From contig NZ_JAJJBU010000009.1 of NCBI RefSeq assembly GCF_020905375.1, positions 62,001 through 126,000 of the forward strand: a DNA stretch of 64,000 nt. Direction: 5' to 3'. Position numbers and translations under genes: made by a program. The notes below the pieces were generated by a model. That model was given only the letters and a program-made list of their open reading frames with translations. It was not told the origin of the DNA and searched no databases. Positions within the stretch are counted from its first letter, which is position 1, and the number at the start of each line of letters is the position of its first letter. Below, piece by piece: positions 26,933 to 35,330 of the stretch. The stretch comes from Arthrobacter cryoconiti (GTDB lineage Bacteria > Actinomycetota > Actinomycetes > Actinomycetales > Micrococcaceae).

Positions 26933-28222
26933 TTAGAAGAAGGTTCGGACGAGGCCTACGACATGGTCGCTGTGTCGAGAAGCGACCATGGGGAGGTAGT
27001 GCCATTTGTCGAATGTGGTGCATGGATGTGACAGGCCCAGCGAGACCACCTGTCCGATTCCCACGTCCTGGTCGGTGAGTCCTAGATAGCTGTGCTGGTC
27101 ATTCATGGCCAGGATCGAGGCACCGTCGAGTTGCCTCCATTGGCTGTCGAGTTCGTGGGACACCTGTCTGGGGATCGGGAGCCCTTCGTCGAAGGGGAAA
27201 TCGCGCTTGCCTCCGTCGACCAGTGCCAGTCTCGGCTCGGGGTGTGACACTACGCGGGCAAGTCCCCACATTGCCGGGCGGAGTTTTTCGGAGGCCGGAT
27301 GGTTTTCTGCCATTCCCTCGTCAAGCGGGGAGATGCGACGGTAGAACCCGTCGTCGTGTGTGATGTAGGCACCGCTGCGCAGCGTCCACAAAGTTCGCGA
27401 GTCATCGGCCATCGCGGCTCCATACACCTCGGCGACGACGTCGAAGTATGCGCTTCCTCCTGCGGTGACATAAATTTCGCCTTCATCGTAGAGCTCACGC
27501 AGTGATTCATGGAGCTGAACTTGCTGTTGAAGATAGCTTCGTACGTTATCCAACGCCACCGCCGAGCGGTCATGGCCAAGGGACCCTTCGTATCCGGCCA
27601 CGCCTGCCAGACGGATGACATCGGAAGCGGCCGCGTGCCGGGCGACCTCAACCGCGTCTGTAACTGTGCGTGCCCCGGTGCGCCCACCGGGCGCGCCGAG
27701 TTCAATACAAACATCCACGGGCCGCGGGGTACCAGCGGTTCGAAGAGCCCGCTCCATAATCTTGATCGCTTCGACTGAGTCGGCCCAGCAAGTAAAGCGA
27801 AACTCCGGGTCAGCAAGTTCCGTGGCGAGGTAGCGCAGGGAGCGTTCATCGACGACGGCGTTGGCGAGCATGATGGATTCCAATCCAAAGGTGCGCGCGG
27901 TGCGGACCTGACCCATGGTGGCAAGCGTAATGCCGATGCTTCCGGCATCGAGCTGCTGTTGCCAAAGCTCTGGCGCCATGGTTGTCTTTCCGTGCGGCAT
28001 GAGCTTGAGCCCGCGCGAGGAGCACCACTGCGACATCAGATCTAGGTTGCTTTTAATCGCGCTTTCATCCAGTGCAACGAGAGGTGTCCAGAACTCGGAG
28101 AGTTTTGGTCCGCTGGCAAGAAACTCGTTCACGGTCAAGCCAAATGCGCGCGTTGGGACTCCCTTGTCACATGGGGATAGGTGCGCATTCCCCAGCTGAT
28201 GAAGCTTTAGCTCTTGTGTCAT
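26933..28222 (-). CDS. PLP-dependent amino acid deaminase (D-threonine aldolase/D-serine dehydratase-like fold)
   Basis: 429 residues. The alanine-racemase-type barrel begins with TPLVALDESAIKSNLDLM and has the PLP lysine in LMPHGKTTMAPELWQQQ; IELGAPGGRTGART and the C-terminal DSD domain with SHPCTTFDKWHYLP (His/Cys metal ligands) are present. The family eliminates ammonia from beta-hydroxy D-amino acids. D-glucosaminate dehydratase, giving KDG, belongs to this type. The gap to ridA is 18 nt. Confidence 0.85.
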   Translation of the reverse strand: MTQELKLHQLGNAHLSPCDKGVPTRAFGLTVNEFLASGPKLSEFWTPLVALDESAIKSNLDLMSQWCSSRGLKLMPHGKTTMAPELWQQQLDAGSIGITLATMGQVRTARTFGLESIMLANAVVDERSLRYLATELADPEFRFTCWADSVEAIKIMERALRTAGTPRPVDVCIELGAPGGRTGARTVTDAVEVARHAAASDVIRLAGVAGYEGSLGHDRSAVALDNVRSYLQQQVQLHESLRELYDEGEIYVTAGGSAYFDVVAEVYGAAMADDSRTLWTLRSGAYITHDDGFYRRISPLDEGMAENHPASEKLRPAMWGLARVVSHPEPRLALVDGGKRDFPFDEGLPIPRQVSHELDSQWRQLDGASILAMNDQHSYLGLTDQDVGIGQVVSLGLSHPCTTFDKWHYLPMVASRHSDHVVGLVRTFF

Positions 28223-28240
28223 TGTTCAGTCTCTACTGTT

Positions 28241-28633
28241 CTACTTGCCTGCGGGCACGACGGCGACGACGTCGATCTCCACGAGGATGTTCGCCAGCTG
28301 TGATCCGACGGTGGTGCGCACGGGGTACGGCTCTGAGAAGAACTCCTTATAGGCTTCGTTGAACTCGGTGAAGTCCGCCAAATTTGCAAGGTGCACCGTG
28401 GTCTTGACGCAGTCGTCCATGGTGAGACCTCGCTCGGCGAGAATGGTCTGAACATTACGAAGTACCTGACGAGTCTGGTCGGCCGCGGTGTCTGGAACTG
28501 CCCCGGTGGCGGGGTCCTGCGGACCGAAACCTGCCGTGTAGAAGAACCCGTTGGCCTCAACACCCTGGCTGTAAGGGCCGGCGGGCTGAGGAGCCTGGGT
28601 GGTGTGGAACGCGGTCTTGGAAGTTGACGTCAT
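28241..28633 (-). CDS. RidA-family enamine/imine deaminase
   Basis: 130 residues. QPAGPYSQGVEANGFFYTAGFGP and the C-terminal PYPVRTTVGSQLANILVEID, with the conserved Arg, are the RidA signature. RidA hydrolyses 2-aminoacrylate-type enamines/imines released by PLP dehydratases to 2-oxo acids and ammonia. Its position directly upstream of the PLP deaminase fits clearance of that enzyme's intermediate. Confidence 0.93.
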   Translation of the reverse strand: MTSTSKTAFHTTQAPQPAGPYSQGVEANGFFYTAGFGPQDPATGAVPDTAADQTRQVLRNVQTILAERGLTMDDCVKTTVHLANLADFTEFNEAYKEFFSEPYPVRTTVGSQLANILVEIDVVAVVPAGK

Positions 28634-28715
28634 GGGGTGTCCTTTTCTCTAATTTGAGTTCTGTATGGATATTTCCGAATGTATCGGCGTACGTCGTGTG
28701 GGCTCGAAAAGCTGG

Positions 28716-30050
28716 TTACGTGTAGAGCCGACCTGCGTTCTCGACGTCGGGCCGGAACGAAGCAAAGGCGGTAGCTACGATACCGATGAGTGAAATAACC
28801 GCGGCATAGACGATCACTGGCCATATGCTGTCGAACGCCACGGATAATGCAGTGGCGATGAGGGGCGCGAATCCGCCACCGATTGTATTGGAGATCTGAT
28901 AACCGATATTGACGCCAGTGGTCCTAGCTTCGACGTCGAACATTTCAACTAGCATCGTCTGGAGCGTGCCCTGCATGGCAACCCCGGGTATAACGAATCC
29001 AATGATCATGCCCAACCAGATAAGCACTGCCACCTGGGTGCCGTAGAGAGCAAATGTGGGGTAAATGAGTAGGGCAAAGCCGATGCACCCACCGATGTAG
29101 ACCTTGCGTCGACCGATCTTATCCGACAAACTCCCCCAAAGTGGTGCAGCGAAAATCTGCAAGACGCCAACGATCATCGTGCCGATGAATCCAACTTGCG
29201 CATGAGTTCCCTTGGAGACCATGTAGGCAAGTCCGAAGGTCAATACGATGTACCCGGCGATGCTTTGCGGTAGGCCAATAAGGATTCCTAGAATCGCGTT
29301 CTTCGGATGCCGGAACACATCCTTGAGCGGTGAGTTGCGGGTTTTTGGTTTGAGAGCGCGTGCGGCTGCAAGTTCCTTGAACTCATCGGATTCTTCCAAC
29401 TTGGAGCGCAATACGACCGCAATGATAGCGAGAATCGCGGCGAAGACGAATGGGATCCGCCAGCCCCAAGTTAGGAAGAACGACTGCGATCCGGATCCGA
29501 CCGCCGTCATGAGCCCGGCGGAAGCGACATTAGCGATGCCGGCCCCGCTGATCAGCAGCGCCCCGAAGAACCCGCGCCGGCCTGCAGGTGCATGTTCGAC
29601 GACGATTGATGCCGCGCCGCCCATTTCACCACCGACGAAAAGTCCTTGGAACATACGGAAGAAGAGGAGCAGAATTGGCGCTGCAATGCCAATGGTGCTT
29701 GCGGACGGTATCAGCCCTATGCCCGCCGTGCAGATACCCATTCCGATGACTGTGATCATCAGAGATGTTTTGCGGCCCATCTTGTCTCCAACATGGCCAA
29801 ATATGAGGCCACCCACCGGGCGCAGCAAGAAGCCGAAGGCAAAGCTTGCAAAGGACGCCAGCGTTCCGACCACTGCACTGTCCTGAGGGAAAAATACAGC
29901 GGGGAACACGGTGGCTGAGGCCAATCCGTACAAGTAATAGTCGAAGTACTCCATTAAGGTGCCGATTGCGCCACCTGCTATGGCACGGCGTTGTTTCTTT
30001 GAAAGTGCCGTCATCTGTGCTGCCGGCTGTACCTGCTGTAGTCCTGCCAT
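28716..30050 (-). CDS. MFS transporter, metabolite:H+ symporter (MHS) type
   Basis: 444 residues, 12 predicted helices. GHVGDKMGRKTSLMITVIGMG is the MFS loop 2-3 motif, and GTLMEYFDYYLYGLAS is the MHS-family first helix. The middle loop (EESDEFKELAAARALKPKTRN) is charged. As first gene of the cluster it probably imports the pathway substrate. It is divergent from the YheO-type regulator. Confidence 0.88.
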   Translation of the reverse strand: MAGLQQVQPAAQMTALSKKQRRAIAGGAIGTLMEYFDYYLYGLASATVFPAVFFPQDSAVVGTLASFASFAFGFLLRPVGGLIFGHVGDKMGRKTSLMITVIGMGICTAGIGLIPSASTIGIAAPILLLFFRMFQGLFVGGEMGGAASIVVEHAPAGRRGFFGALLISGAGIANVASAGLMTAVGSGSQSFFLTWGWRIPFVFAAILAIIAVVLRSKLEESDEFKELAAARALKPKTRNSPLKDVFRHPKNAILGILIGLPQSIAGYIVLTFGLAYMVSKGTHAQVGFIGTMIVGVLQIFAAPLWGSLSDKIGRRKVYIGGCIGFALLIYPTFALYGTQVAVLIWLGMIIGFVIPGVAMQGTLQTMLVEMFDVEARTTGVNIGYQISNTIGGGFAPLIATALSVAFDSIWPVIVYAAVISLIGIVATAFASFRPDVENAGRLYT

Positions 30051-30079
30051 GGGAGCCTCCTTGCCCGCCGCGAAACATG

Positions 30080-30095
30080 AGTGACGCCGCTCACT
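30080..30095. promoter_or_regulatory. Inverted repeat AGTGA-N6-TCACT in the divergent promoter region
   Basis: Perfect 5-bp arms, 30 bp upstream of the MFS gene start. A TTGTACAA palindrome lies to the right in the same gap (30126-30133). Either could bind the adjacent regulator; the arms are short and may be chance. Confidence 0.3.
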
Positions 30096-30125
30096 AATCC
30101 GCGGCTGAATTCAAATTACCACCAC

Positions 30126-30154
30126 TTGTACAATGTGTCTAGGATCTTTACGAT
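30126..30154 (+). promoter_or_regulatory. Candidate promoter of the YheO-type regulator
   Basis: TTGTAC at 30126-30131 and TACGAT at 30149-30154, with a 17-bp spacer, 35 bp before the ATG at 30190. The -35 overlaps TTGTACAA, which would suit autoregulation. Confidence 0.4.
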
Positions 30155-30189
30155 TTGTATATGCGACCTTTGGCGTATAGAAATGCCTT

Positions 30190-30951
30190 ATGAGTGAGGA
30201 CGTTATAACGATGATTTCCGCACAGCCCCCCGATGAGAACTTGGCGTACATGGGGACCTATGAGTCCATGGCCGACATTCTCATGGTGTTCCGACCCGTC
30301 ATGCACGCTATGGCCGCCGCTGCCGGGCCCGGCTGCGAAGTTGTTTTGCACGATCTTTCGGCTCCGAAACCCGATCTCGGCCACACGATCGCGGCGATCG
30401 AGAACGGGCACGTCACCGGTCGAGAGATCGGCGGACCTTCCTCGAGTTTGGGGGCGGCTGTGCTTCACAACCAGTCGGCGGACCACAACGCCTTCGGGTA
30501 CCGCGGCTTAACAAGTGATGGACGCCAGCTACGTTGTTCCTCCGTGTATTTTCGCAACTTGTCTGGCCGGATCATCGCGGCGTTGTGCGTAAACGTTGAC
30601 GTAAGTGCGATTCATCAAGCTAGAAACCTTCTCGATAGCCTGATGCCGCAGGACTCGCCCGATTCTTCGGAGCAGCCAAATGAGTACTTTGGTCAAGACT
30701 TGGTTGGTGTAATGGATGTGATGATTGCCGAAGCCATTCGGGAAGTGGGCAAGCCGGTTGATCAGATGAGTCGGGACGACCGCATTTCGGTGCTGGGAAA
30801 GTTGGGCCAACAAGGCGTGCTGCAAATGCGCAAAGGCGTTGAGAGGATTGCCTCACGCTTGGACATCTCGAGGGTTACGGCATACTCATATCTTGAGGAA
30901 GCTCGAAGCCAAACCCCTGACGCGGGCGCCGCGGACCCTGTCAACCGCTAG
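30190..30951 (+). CDS. YheO/DauR-type PAS-HTH transcriptional regulator
   Basis: 253 residues. The N-terminal YheO-like PAS domain includes LADI-type LMVFRPVMHAMAAAAGPGCEVVLHDLS and CSSVYFRNLSGRIIAALCVNVD. The C-terminal HTH_22 is QQGVLQMRKGVERIASRLDI followed by SRVTAYSYLEEAR. DauR, the D-arginine utilisation repressor, has this layout. It is divergent from the seven-gene catabolic cluster and is its likely regulator. Confidence 0.88.
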   Translation: MSEDVITMISAQPPDENLAYMGTYESMADILMVFRPVMHAMAAAAGPGCEVVLHDLSAPKPDLGHTIAAIENGHVTGREIGGPSSSLGAAVLHNQSADHNAFGYRGLTSDGRQLRCSSVYFRNLSGRIIAALCVNVDVSAIHQARNLLDSLMPQDSPDSSEQPNEYFGQDLVGVMDVMIAEAIREVGKPVDQMSRDDRISVLGKLGQQGVLQMRKGVERIASRLDISRVTAYSYLEEARSQTPDAGAADPVNR

Positions 30952-31900
30952 GTAACCCTTGGAACTCGACTTAGGCCTGTGCGCCGTCGAGTTGCATTGA
31001 TGCTAGCAAAGCGTAGCGTGCCGCTGCTTGCGTGGGGCGTCAAGATTGGGCACCAGCCTCGCATCGATGAACTCTTTGAGCGGATCCAGCTTCGATTCTC
31101 GCTTGACGTATTCTGCGCGTTGGGATGGAGACGCCGAAACCAGCGCCGCTTTGACCGTTCGCCACCCCGCATAGTGGGTGCCTTGAATCACACACTCTGA
31201 CTCCAACACAAATACAGCTCAGGAAAACCCTGGACGGGAATGCTGCGACCAGGATGATGCTCCGTGGAAGAGAGGAAAAGCAAGTGACTGGTTTCGACGT
31301 TAGTCTTCGACGGATGGACACTGACCTGCCCGCCCAACTCGCTCAATGGCAATCGAGCTACCTCAGTGTTGTTAATGAGTTAGCGAAAGAGCGCCTGGCG
31401 AATGTCCACAGCCGGCCAAGCTTCAGTTTGAAGCATGGGATCAAAGCTAGGCCCGGAGAGGACTTATTTTAGATAATCATCGATAACGGCGTTAGAGAAG
31501 TTTTTGCACGACAACAGGTTCTGCGATGTAATGCCCAGCGGCTGAGATCACTAGCGGTTGACGGCCCTGTCCCCCGAGTGGCGGTCCCTACCGTGCCGGT
31601 TACGGAGTCTTGCGAACTGTGAGAGCTTGGAAATTTATTGCAGCAGCTGATTCGAGGACTCAATCGCTGGCGTAACTGAATACGGAAGATTTGCTCTTTA
31701 CCCTCAGGGGCACCCTTGACTGACTGCGCCGTAACTTGGAGTCGTGCAATCGTCCTCATGGAGGCGTCAGATAGTTCTGCGAAAGCCACCTGAGGTATTT
31801 CTGAGGCTCACAATACTGTTGGTCTCCGCTCTGGCTATCAATCTTGCATCTCCGGGGTTGTGACATGTTCTAAGTAGATAGTGTGAGGGCTATCCGAGTC
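30952..31900. other. Gene-poor stretch with IS21 debris
   Basis: Apart from the istA fragment (31003-31209), no frame in this ~950 bp is supported. Longer frames at 31254-31472 (+) and 31469-31789 (-) show no known motif and are not annotated as genes. Confidence 0.5.
31003..31209 (-). pseudogene. IS21-family transposase (IstA) N-terminal fragment
   Basis: The frame reads GWRTVKAALVSASPSQRAEY, then ESKLDPLKEFIDARL and LDAPRKQRH, matching the IstA region after the N-terminal HTH (typically '...R-x-S-K-L-D-P-F-K-x-x-I-D-x-x-L-x-x-D-x-D-A-P-R-K-Q-R-H-T'). It ends at a stop right after this motif; the catalytic DDE core and the IstB gene are absent. Confidence 0.7.
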
Positions 31901-32368
31901 CTATAGCGGACCCGCGGGGTCCAGACTGTGAACCAGAGGCCCGAGAATCGATGCCAGAGCTGCGGCATCGGTAGGTGAGATCCGGTCCATGACCATTTCT
32001 CGGGCCGCGTGCGCTTGGATTTTTGCCGCTGCCAGGAGAACTCGCCGGCCAGCAGGAGTGAGTTCGATATCCGAAACGCGTCGGTCGGATGGCGAGGCGG
32101 CTCGTCGTACAAGGCCGCGCTCCTCGAGACGCCCGACAACTTTCGACATGCGAGGCACCGGGGCATACGTCCGCTCTGCCATCTCACTGATCCGCAGAAC
32201 GCGGTCGGGTGCGTCCGAGAGAGTCATCAGCGCTCCGTACTCGAACAACGTCAGCCCGACCTCACGCAGGCGCTGATCCATAGCCGGGGTGAAAACCTGG
32301 GACAGCACCGTCAATGCAACCCACAGGTCTGTTTCAAACTCGTTCAGCCCGTGCATTTTCTTCGCCAT
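31901..32368 (-). CDS. MarR-family transcriptional regulator
   Basis: 155 residues. The winged helix shows LTLFEYGALMTLSDAPDRVLRISEMA, then PRMSKVVGRLEERGLVRRAA and DRRVSDIELTPAGRRVL. Divergent from an alpha/beta hydrolase gene; two 16-bp operator-like repeats sit just before its own start, so it probably represses itself and the hydrolase. Confidence 0.9.
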   Translation of the reverse strand: MAKKMHGLNEFETDLWVALTVLSQVFTPAMDQRLREVGLTLFEYGALMTLSDAPDRVLRISEMAERTYAPVPRMSKVVGRLEERGLVRRAASPSDRRVSDIELTPAGRRVLLAAAKIQAHAAREMVMDRISPTDAAALASILGPLVHSLDPAGPL

Positions 32369-32387
32369 ATGCTCATCCTATGCGATA

Positions 32388-32431
32388 ACTTGCACCTGCA
32401 ACTAAGTGATCATATAGTTGCACGTGCAAGT
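32388..32431. promoter_or_regulatory. Paired MarR-type operators
   Basis: ACTTGCACCTGCAACT (32388-32403) and AGTTGCACGTGCAAGT (32416-32431) are inverted copies with one mismatch, separated by 12 bp. The second contains the perfect palindrome TTGCACGTGCAA. They lie 20-63 bp upstream of the marR start, in the divergent gap to the hydrolase gene. Confidence 0.75.
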
Positions 32432-32616
32432 AGATGTCTGAAGGTAAGAGGCCGTCTCTCCCGGAGGGGAAACCGCCGCGGAAGCCGACGCAATCTTCCT
32501 CGTCATCCGCTCCCAGCTCGGCGTCGACTGCGCCGTTCACCGACTGACCAACGTCGTCGATCAGTCGCACCCGCCTCCGGATGGCGCAGAACATCAACTA
32601 GAAAGGCCTTTCTGCA

Positions 32617-33549
32617 ATGGCACCTTCCACCACTCATCTGTCCGCCATCGATGCCCCTTACGTGTCGGTCAAACCCATCGTTCTTCCGGTACCGGGCCGC
32701 GGCGGTGACCTGGTCCTGCGCCTATCCGCCCCGCTAACCGGCCACGAACTTCCTGTTCTCTTGTTCTCACATGGCTACGGAGAGTCCTTTGATGGATACG
32801 GTCCTCTTACTGATTTCTGGGCTTCACAGGGTTTCGTCGTCATTCAGCCGACATACCTCGACTCCCGCAGCCTAGGCCTGACCGACAACGACCCGCGGCG
32901 GGCTGGTATCTGGAAGCAGCGCGCTGCCGATGCAACACTCATCCTTGACCGGCTCGAACAGGTGCTCGCCGTCATCCCCGGCTTACGCGAGCGCGTGGAC
33001 ACCAACCGGATCACGGCCGCCGGGCATTCCTTCGGCGGCCAGACAACCGGGATCCTTCTTGGACTCCGGGTCATCGATCCCGAAACCGGCGCGATCGAAG
33101 ACCTCCGGGACCCACGCGTCCAAGCCGGGGTGCTGATGGCCACAGCCGGTCGCGGTAGCGATCTCTCCCCTTTCGCCGCTGAACACTTCCCCTTCATGAA
33201 CCCGACGTTCGATCACATGAGCACCCCGACCCTGATCGTGCTCGGTGACCAGGACGACTCACTTCTGTCGACCCGCGGCCCGGATTGGTCTGCCGATCCC
33301 TACACGGACAGCCCCGGTGAGAAGCACCTACTCACCCTGGTCGGTGGCGAACACTCCCTCGGTGGGATTCCCGGTTACGACGTTAAGGAAACGACGGACG
33401 AGAACGCAGAGCGTGTCATCCTCCTCCGCACGGTTGCCGCTGCGTTCCTCCGCCATGCACTCGGCATCGACGAGATTGCTTGGGACGACGCCCGCCAAAC
33501 CCTCGGTGGGATCGGAACGGACATCGGACGGATGGAGTCGAAGAAATGA
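32617..33549 (+). CDS. Alpha/beta hydrolase (chlorophyllase/dienelactone-hydrolase-like)
   Basis: 310 residues. LFSHGYGESFDGYGPLTDFW supplies the oxyanion region, and ITAAGHSFGGQTTGILLG the nucleophile Ser. The acid is probably in LIVLGDQDDSL and the His in LVGGEHSLGG. No export signal. RBS AAAGG is upstream. The stop overlaps the ATG of a broken amidohydrolase (ATGA), so the two were once translationally coupled. Confidence 0.87.
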   Translation: MAPSTTHLSAIDAPYVSVKPIVLPVPGRGGDLVLRLSAPLTGHELPVLLFSHGYGESFDGYGPLTDFWASQGFVVIQPTYLDSRSLGLTDNDPRRAGIWKQRAADATLILDRLEQVLAVIPGLRERVDTNRITAAGHSFGGQTTGILLGLRVIDPETGAIEDLRDPRVQAGVLMATAGRGSDLSPFAAEHFPFMNPTFDHMSTPTLIVLGDQDDSLLSTRGPDWSADPYTDSPGEKHLLTLVGGEHSLGGIPGYDVKETTDENAERVILLRTVAAAFLRHALGIDEIAWDDARQTLGGIGTDIGRMESKK

Positions 33550-33695
33550 CCCGCATCATCTGGCTCGAAGAGCATCTGGTCACCTCCGACGCCTCAACTG
33601 CTTGGCTGTCATAGGACCCGCAGCTGAAAGAACCAGCTGCGATCTGCTCCGAGGCATATTGGAATCCGCGCTTGTCCGGCCTGCGATCTGTCTAA
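33546..33695 (+). pseudogene. Amidohydrolase-2 family remnant with internal stop
   Basis: The frame from ATG 33546 reads MTRIIWLEEHLVTSDASTAW, the usual N-terminus of amidohydrolase_2 proteins ('RIIALEEHF-x-T'). A TAG at 33612 interrupts it, and the same frame continues (DPQLKEPAA...) to a TAA at 33693. The rest of the ~300-residue enzyme is gone. It overlaps the hydrolase stop by 4 nt. Confidence 0.65.
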
Positions 33696-33720
33696 ATTTG
33701 CACGTCTAAGGCCCTACCTC

Positions 33721-34275
33721 TCACCGCGCAGCGAACGAGCGGATGAAGTGGTGAACTAACCTTCGGGCTCTGCCCTCGGCGCCTGGTGTCGTGAGTCTTG
33801 CGGCTCCGGCGTTGGCCTCGATCAACAATACGACGTCGTCCCAGGCAACATCGGTTGACGCCTTTCCGTTGCGCTGTGCCTGACGGATGATACGTTCCAC
33901 CGATCCTCTGACGACGGCTTTCTCGTCGTCGAATGACACACCCTGTAAGAACGAGCGCACGACTAGGTCGGCGCAGACGCCGTCGTGGGCCTGTTGCACG
34001 CAGGCGTCTTCGAGGAGGGTCATTAGAGCAGTCCAAGCGTCGGGAGCATTTTCAGCGGCATCCACTGCGTCCATCCACCAGTCCAATTGGCGAGCAAAGA
34101 CGGCATCCATCAAGGATTCCCTGGTAGGGAACCGTCGCGAAAGGGTCGCCGCGCCCACACCAGCGCGTCGGGCGATCTCTGACATTGGTGTCGCAAGCCC
34201 ACTAACCGCGTATAGCTGCTCAGCGGCGTCGACTATGCGGTCACGATTGTCTCGGGCATCGGACCGTAGTGTCAT
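33721..34275 (-). CDS. TetR-family transcriptional regulator
   Basis: 184 residues. N-terminal HTH: IVDAAEQLYAVSGLATPMSE, then GVGAATLSRRFPTRESLMDAVF. The C-terminal ligand domain has the SBP-like layout of actinobacterial TetR proteins. Divergent from a quinone-oxidoreductase-like gene, with interleaved inverted repeats between them that suggest it controls both. Confidence 0.9.
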   Translation of the reverse strand: MTLRSDARDNRDRIVDAAEQLYAVSGLATPMSEIARRAGVGAATLSRRFPTRESLMDAVFARQLDWWMDAVDAAENAPDAWTALMTLLEDACVQQAHDGVCADLVVRSFLQGVSFDDEKAVVRGSVERIIRQAQRNGKASTDVAWDDVVLLIEANAGAARLTTPGAEGRARRLVHHFIRSFAAR

Positions 34276-34290
34276 TCCTTCATCCTAGTC

Positions 34291-34359
34291 AAGTGAAAGA
34301 CCCCATTCAGTTAATGTTACAGTCGCTAAGTGGAAGCCATCTTTCACTTACCCTGTAAC
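34291..34359. promoter_or_regulatory. Interleaved inverted repeats, candidate TetR operators
   Basis: AAGTGAAAGA (34291-34300) pairs with TCTTTCACTT (34340-34349), a perfect 10-bp match. GTTACAG (34316-34322) pairs with CTGTAAC (34353-34359). Both pairs lie in the 95-bp gap between the TetR gene and the oxidoreductase gene. Confidence 0.55.
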
Positions 34360-34370
34360 TAGGAGCCCTT

Positions 34371-35330
34371 ATGCGTGCAGCGCAGATTACCCGTTTTGGC
34401 GATTGGCAAGCAGTCAAAGTGGCGGACGTGCCCGTCCCTGTTCCCCGCGCGAGCGAGGTACTCGTTCGCGTCGCGGCCTCGAGTATCAATTCCGTAGACG
34501 TCTCTCACCGCGAAGGTCAACTGAAGATCCTCACTGGGCGACGAATCCCGCAAGGACTGGGAATCGATCTGGTCGGCACCGTAGAGAGCGTCGGGACGGC
34601 CGTCCGAGGATTCTCCCCGGGAGAGCGTGTCTGGGGTATACGAGCCGGCGCTTCTGGGATGAAGAACGAGACGGGTTTGACCGCTGATTTTGCCGTCGTC
34701 GATGCTCGTCGACTGTCTCGCGCCCCGGAGTCGCTCGGTGACGTGGAGGCGGCAAGTTTGGTCGTCGGTGGATACACCGCGCTGAGGGCGCTGAAGGACG
34801 TTGCTCGACTCCAGCCCGGCGAACGGGTCCTAATCCGTGGAGGAACAGGCGGAGTCGGAAGCGCCGCCATCCAGATTGCCGCCGCACTCGGGGCCCGCGT
34901 CGCCGTCCTTGCCTCTGCATCCACCGACAGGATTGTGAGAGATCTTGGCGCCATCGATTTTTTTGACTACTCGACGGCGACCCCCGCCTCGGTTGGGAAG
35001 GTGGACGTCCTCATGGACACCGTTGGGACGGGCCTGTTGTCCTGGCGGCGGACACTCGCGCCCAACGGACGTATGGTCGGCGTCGCGTTCGACTCGCTCG
35101 CCGGGCTCGCATCCATCGGGGTGTCCAGCGTCTTCGCATCACGCCGGATCCAGACTTTCGCCGGGCAGCCTCCCGCGGGCTCACTCGAAGCCCTCGGAGA
35201 ATTCCTAGACGCCAACGGTATCCGTGGCTTAGTTCACGCGATCTACCCGATTGAGGAAATTGCCGAAGCGCACCGCGTATTTTCTGCTGGCCGCGTACGA
35301 GGCAAAATCGTCATCACGGCCGCCAGTTGA
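34371..35330 (+). CDS. Zinc-independent quinone oxidoreductase-like (MDR) protein
   Basis: 319 residues, medium-chain dehydrogenase/reductase. The N-terminal catalytic fold has GIDLVGTVESVGTAVRGFSPGERVWG, and the Rossmann fold RVLIRGGTGGVGSAAIQIAA with the GTGGVG motif. There are no structural zinc cysteines, which fits the quinone-oxidoreductase branch (NADPH). Probably regulated by the divergent TetR protein. Confidence 0.9.
   Translation: MRAAQITRFGDWQAVKVADVPVPVPRASEVLVRVAASSINSVDVSHREGQLKILTGRRIPQGLGIDLVGTVESVGTAVRGFSPGERVWGIRAGASGMKNETGLTADFAVVDARRLSRAPESLGDVEAASLVVGGYTALRALKDVARLQPGERVLIRGGTGGVGSAAIQIAAALGARVAVLASASTDRIVRDLGAIDFFDYSTATPASVGKVDVLMDTVGTGLLSWRRTLAPNGRMVGVAFDSLAGLASIGVSSVFASRRIQTFAGQPPAGSLEALGEFLDANGIRGLVHAIYPIEEIAEAHRVFSAGRVRGKIVITAAS

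Noticed and set aside
31254-31472. Small gene in the gap after the regulator
   Set aside because: No RBS, no motif and neighbouring DNA is mobile-element debris.
32434-32616. Small + strand gene before the alpha/beta hydrolase
   Set aside because: Frames are short and either lack a start or are low-complexity Ser/Pro; probably a 5' leader.
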